A stretch of DNA of 63,602 bases from Selaginella moellendorffii (taxonomy: Eukaryota; Streptophyta; Lycopodiopsida; Selaginellales; Selaginellaceae): the NCBI RefSeq assembly GCF_000143415.4, contig NW_003314268.1, forward strand, positions 1,004,385 to 1,067,986. The letters are read 5' to 3'. This document shows, one piece after another, positions 60,253-63,602 of this stretch (positions are counted from its first letter, which is position 1; each line of letters starts with the position of its first letter). The notes below the pieces were generated by a model. It was not told the DNA's origin, made no database searches, and saw only the letters and a program-made list of their open reading frames with translations. The translations under genes and the position numbers were made by a program.

Positions 60253-60337
60253 TGGGGTGAGAGAGGCTCGAACTCTCGACCTCAGGATTTCTCAGGAGCT
60301 ATGAGACCTACGCGCTGACCAACTGTGCCACCACCTC
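60253..60337 (-). tRNA. tRNA-Met (CAU), elongator type, with intron
   Basis: The minus strand starts GAGGTGGTGGCACAGTTGG and ends CGAGAGTTCGAGCCTCTCTC plus ACCCCA. The anticodon loop holds CAT followed by A and an 11-nt insertion at the canonical 37/38 intron site, as in plant elongator tRNA-Met. T-stem GAGAG/CTCTC is perfect. The acceptor has an A2-C71 mismatch where the usual gene has G2-C71, so this may be a slightly decayed copy. Confidence 0.88.
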
Positions 60338-60519
60338 TTCTAGAAACTTCTTATATAATTATAAGTCAAACCGTGCATTTTATTTTTCATCAGATTCATT
60401 GGACGTAAGTTCAAGCAAGGACGCCTTCCACGCGGCAATTCCTATGCGAAACTTTAAGCGGAAAACCGAGTGGAAAGCATTCCATCTGACTGGAAATCTT
60501 GCGTCGCACGTTACTCGGG

Positions 60520-60526
60520 TATAAAT
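60520..60526 (+). promoter_or_regulatory. TATA box of array copy D
   Basis: GGGTATAAATTCATGACGTC: TATAAAT lies 138-144 bp before the ATG, followed by GACGTC, as in copies B and C but in inverted orientation. Confidence 0.65.
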
Positions 60527-60663
60527 TCATGACGTCTCCCCAGTCAGCAGCAGGGCCCTCTTCTCTTCTGCTTCTCCGTCTCTCCGACTCTCGTGGATAT
60601 TGGTATCGCTTGTCAAAGAGCTGCGAATCCGTGATCTTCTCGATCAAATTCGTAGACAATTAA

Positions 60664-61078
60664 GATGGCTTGGAAGGTGAGCATTGCGTCTGGCTGATTT
60701 CGTTGATTGTTTGATCTCGAGCTCTGCGCTGTAGGTTGTCTTGAAAGTGGACTCTTGCAACAAATGCAAGGACAAGATTATGTCTCAGATCTATCACGGC
60801 GTCTCCGGTGAGTGTACATTTCCGCGAATTCTCCCAAATTTCGATGCTGTGATCGCTGAACAAGAGATCTTCATGCTCTTGCAGGTGTGAAGAAAGTTGA
60901 GGTTAAAGATCCCCTTTACACCTTCACAGGTGATTTCAAGGTGGACGACATCCTCAAGGCCATCGAGAAGAAACGGAAGTGTATATCTGTGGAATCCGTC
61001 CAGGAGATCAAGGTGGAAAAGCCCAAGCCGAAGCCAAAGGACGATTGCTGCTGCTGCTGCTCCTGCTCCTGCTGCTAG
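60664..61078 (+). CDS. HMA-fold metal-binding protein with poly-Cys tail (array copy D)
   Basis: Exons are 60664-60675 (12 nt, MAWK), 60735-60807 and 60885-61078, giving 92 residues. The CNKC metal site is at 12-15. KVEVKDPLYTFTGDFKVDD and EKKRKCISVESVQEI complete the single ferredoxin-like domain. KVEKPKPKPKDD leads to CCCCCSCSCC. Splicing is phase 0 then phase 1, as in every copy. It is the only array gene on the plus strand and lies at the inverted end of the array. A bound transition metal such as Cu, Zn or Cd is likely; specificity is unknown. There is no signal peptide and no CaaX box. Confidence 0.92.
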
Positions 61079-61460
61079 AATTCCGGACTGATGACTGACG
61101 ATAAAGAGTTTTGTTGTGGATGAGATGATCGATCTCTCCTCTGTGTTTTCCTTGTAATCAATTTCGAACGAGTGTTTAACGTAGAGCACCAGATCATTCA
61201 GTTTCTTTCACCAAATTTTTGTTGCAATAGGATTGAGATTGTCGATCTAACATCCGGAGCACGCGAGTGCTACGTTGAAATGGTCCTTCCCATCTTTGCG
61301 TTTAAATTTCAAATATGTTGACACATAAAGCCTGCATGAAGGAATCATTCGACACAAAAAGTAATGCGAGTTGCTGTAGATTGCTGGCTATAGGCCAGGT
61401 AGACGACGTGTGTGAACGTCGTGCTCGTGTCAAGTCAAGTCCCCGTTCATAAGCATTGAC
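61079..61460 (+). repeat. 3' flank of array copy D
   Basis: This is the inverse of the 3' flanks at 49660, 52546 and 57401. It contains AACGTAGAGCACCAGATCAT and GCCTGCATGAAGGAATCATT. It marks the right boundary of the duplication array. Confidence 0.75.
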
Positions 61461-63602
61461 TTTGACATGGACTTCTGAGATATTTCTGTCCAGTGGCAGT
61501 ACAATGAGTTGTATATATATTTTATGTGATTGTATGGATACAAAACCATGTCCATCCCAGATATCCCACTGAAAACAACCTCTAGGCTCCATCAGTGTCC
61601 CTATTGTATTAACAGGGAGCTAACCCTAGGTCAACCATAAAATATTTTTGGAATATTCCTATGCTTCTGCCATTTTAGAATATAAATGAAAATCCTCTAT
61701 AACCCTGTAGGTTGCAGCAGATTGCATTGCCAAGGAATCTCCATTCTTTGTTGGGTATGGAAAATAATTGATTTTTGAAGAAAGTAGTGTAGCCAGATTA
61801 GAAAAATTTAGATCATAAGTAACCAATAAACAACTAGCTTAGAAAATTGCTTCACAAGAAATCTGACAATGTGTAAGAAAGGAAAAGATTCTTTACAGTT
61901 AATTAAAAGTTGATCAAGATTGTCTAAAGGACATTGAAAGGATAAAAGATTTTGAGTGAAGCCACAAGTTGATATGCCATTGACAAGGATCTGGAACTGA
62001 CTTACAAATGCAACACATTTTTGGCAACTGCAAAAGAATAAGTAACAATTTATTTTCTTGGACTATAGGATGAAAACGGTGCCATGAAAAGAATTAGTAA
62101 GATGTCTTTAATACAAGAAATAATTGATGAGTTTATTCAATAAAGTCAGTAGAAGCTAACTTATTTCACCATTAACCCTTCTTTACCACCCTTTTTTATA
62201 ATTTATAGAATGACAATGCTATTTTTTTGTATTTATTTATTAAAACATAATTTATTTTCTATCTTGGCAAAAGAACATAGAGTTATGCATTAAGAAAATT
62301 AAATTTCCATGATATCTTTAAATAAAATTATTTAATATAGATTTTTCAGATATAAAATAACTTTCCTTATTTACCTTATTACATTTCACATTTCACACAA
62401 TTTTTTTCTGGAAGAATTTGAAACCCTAATACTTAAAAATTGCAATTGAAACTAAATAAAATTAATTAATAGATTTACCACTTAATATTTTTTAGCTTGG
62501 TTAAGCAAGTGGTGGATGGTCAAACCTAAAAAAGAATTGATATTATTTAAAATAATCTTATATTTATAAATTATAATCATATTTATAATTTAAAATAAGT
62601 TTTTCTTTAACAATTTTTAGAGGATCTTGTGGCTAGAGATTGGATGATGCATCATAAAAGGCCTAAATAAGAATATATAAAATTATAAATTATGGATGTG
62701 TTACTTTTTTTTTGGTTTTTTTACATATAAAGATAAATATCAATATAGATAAATCTCGTTTATTCACTAAAGTTAAATTATTATCACTATAGGAAAAACA
62801 ATCTAGCTAAATTTAGGCTATAACTTAATTTTTTGTTTTAAACATTAAGTAATAATAAAATTATTTATAAGACTGGGTGACAAAAAAATGAATATGACTA
62901 ACAAGGATGAAGGTTATAATTAACAAAAAATGGAGAATGATGCGTTAAATAATGCTAAGAATTATTATAAAAAAAACTCATTAAAAAAAGAATATCATAT
63001 AATCATTATATCAAAAAAATTTAAAAACTTGAATAATATGCTTTGATTATTTATTGGTGTGAGGATGGTGAAAAGTTGATAGCTTACTTTTGATATAAAG
63101 GAAATAAATAAACTAACACCAAAAGGGGAAACAAATTAAAGCCCACAATCATTAATAATGTTATTTAGCAATCTATAAAGACAAAAGATTTTTTTATAGA
63201 TAAACTCAACCTCCATCAACTATTTATCTACATAGCAAGAAAATGTGTCATTTTGGAAACCATTCAATCATAATAAAGATATTGCTAAATCCTTAAAATG
63301 GTAGAAGATCAATAAGGAAATTTATAAAAGTAGATTTCCAAGCCTCTAAGAGGAAATGATTGGAGAAGACAAATTGAATGATGCTAACGTATTTTGGTTC
63401 ACTAAAACATATTGTTAGTAGAACCAAACTTTCCAATATACTTAAACATATTAGGCCATTTGGGACCAATTGTAATATCTTGTAAATGTCAAAGTGCTTT
63501 GTTGTAAGAGTGTTATAGCACATTTGGATAACATACAACCACATGTCACCATTAGTACATATAGCTGAAGTGATTAATAAGAAGTCCCATCTACAATTGA
63601 AA
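61461..63602. other. AT-rich gene-free end of the window
   Basis: The sequence is strongly AT-rich with only short motif-free frames. I see no gene or complete repeat. Confidence 0.6.

Overview
The window looks like nuclear DNA of a compact plant genome. It has short (50-130 bp) GT-AG introns, intron-bearing tRNA-Met, GH28/PL1 pectin enzymes, GDSL lipase, TRFL-type Myb, 4CL-like ligases and a Bowman-Birk inhibitor. The gene density, very short introns and a Bowman-Birk inhibitor outside the angiosperms fit the lycophyte Selaginella (S. moellendorffii-like). That organism call is inference. A run of 100 Ns at 17814-17913 shows this is a draft scaffold.

Layout. 1-4.5 kb: AT-rich, no gene, one terminal-inverted-repeat element. 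4.5-5.8 kb: GDSL lipase pseudogene (-). 8.2 kb: tRNA-Gln. 8.6-9.7 kb: 2-oxoglutarate dioxygenase (+). 9.8-12.0 kb: telomere-repeat-binding-factor-like Myb (-). 12.6-14.5 kb: polygalacturonase (-). 15.1-16.9 kb: peroxisomal 4CL-like ligase (-), head to head with proteasome RPN11 (17.0-18.4 kb, +). 18.5 kb: Bowman-Birk inhibitor (-). 19.3-20.2 kb: AT-rich intronless lectin-domain protein (-). 21.1-25.0 kb: three small HMA-fold metal-binding genes (+) flanking a zinc-knuckle ORF. 25.3-27.3 kb: second peroxisomal 4CL-like ligase (+). 27.5-28.6 kb: RNF170-like E3 ligase (+). 30.8-33.7 kb: SEC23 (+). 33.7-44.4 kb: AT-rich, repeat-rich, with a decayed Gypsy retroelement and a (TA)n tract. 44.4-46.8 kb: pectate lyase (+). 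47.2-48.6 kb: endonuclease III/NTH1 (-). 49-61.5 kb: a mosaic duplication array. 61.5-63.6 kb: AT-rich, empty.

The most distinctive system is a local expansion of tiny proteins. Each has one HMA fold, a Lys-Pro linker and a Cys-rich tail. All share a three-exon structure whose first coding exon is only 12-15 nt. Seven intact copies and one pseudogene lie in two clusters (21-25 kb and 49-61 kb). In the second cluster the genes were copied together with shuffled, partly inverted pieces of the neighbouring pectate lyase and NTH1 genes. A 286-bp MITE and a Helentron-type relic also lie in that array. The remaining genes are ordinary single-copy plant genes. Pectin remodelling (polygalacturonase, pectate lyase), peroxisomal acyl activation (two 4CL-like) and proteostasis (RPN11, RNF170-like, SEC23) are represented, but nothing suggests they act as one pathway.
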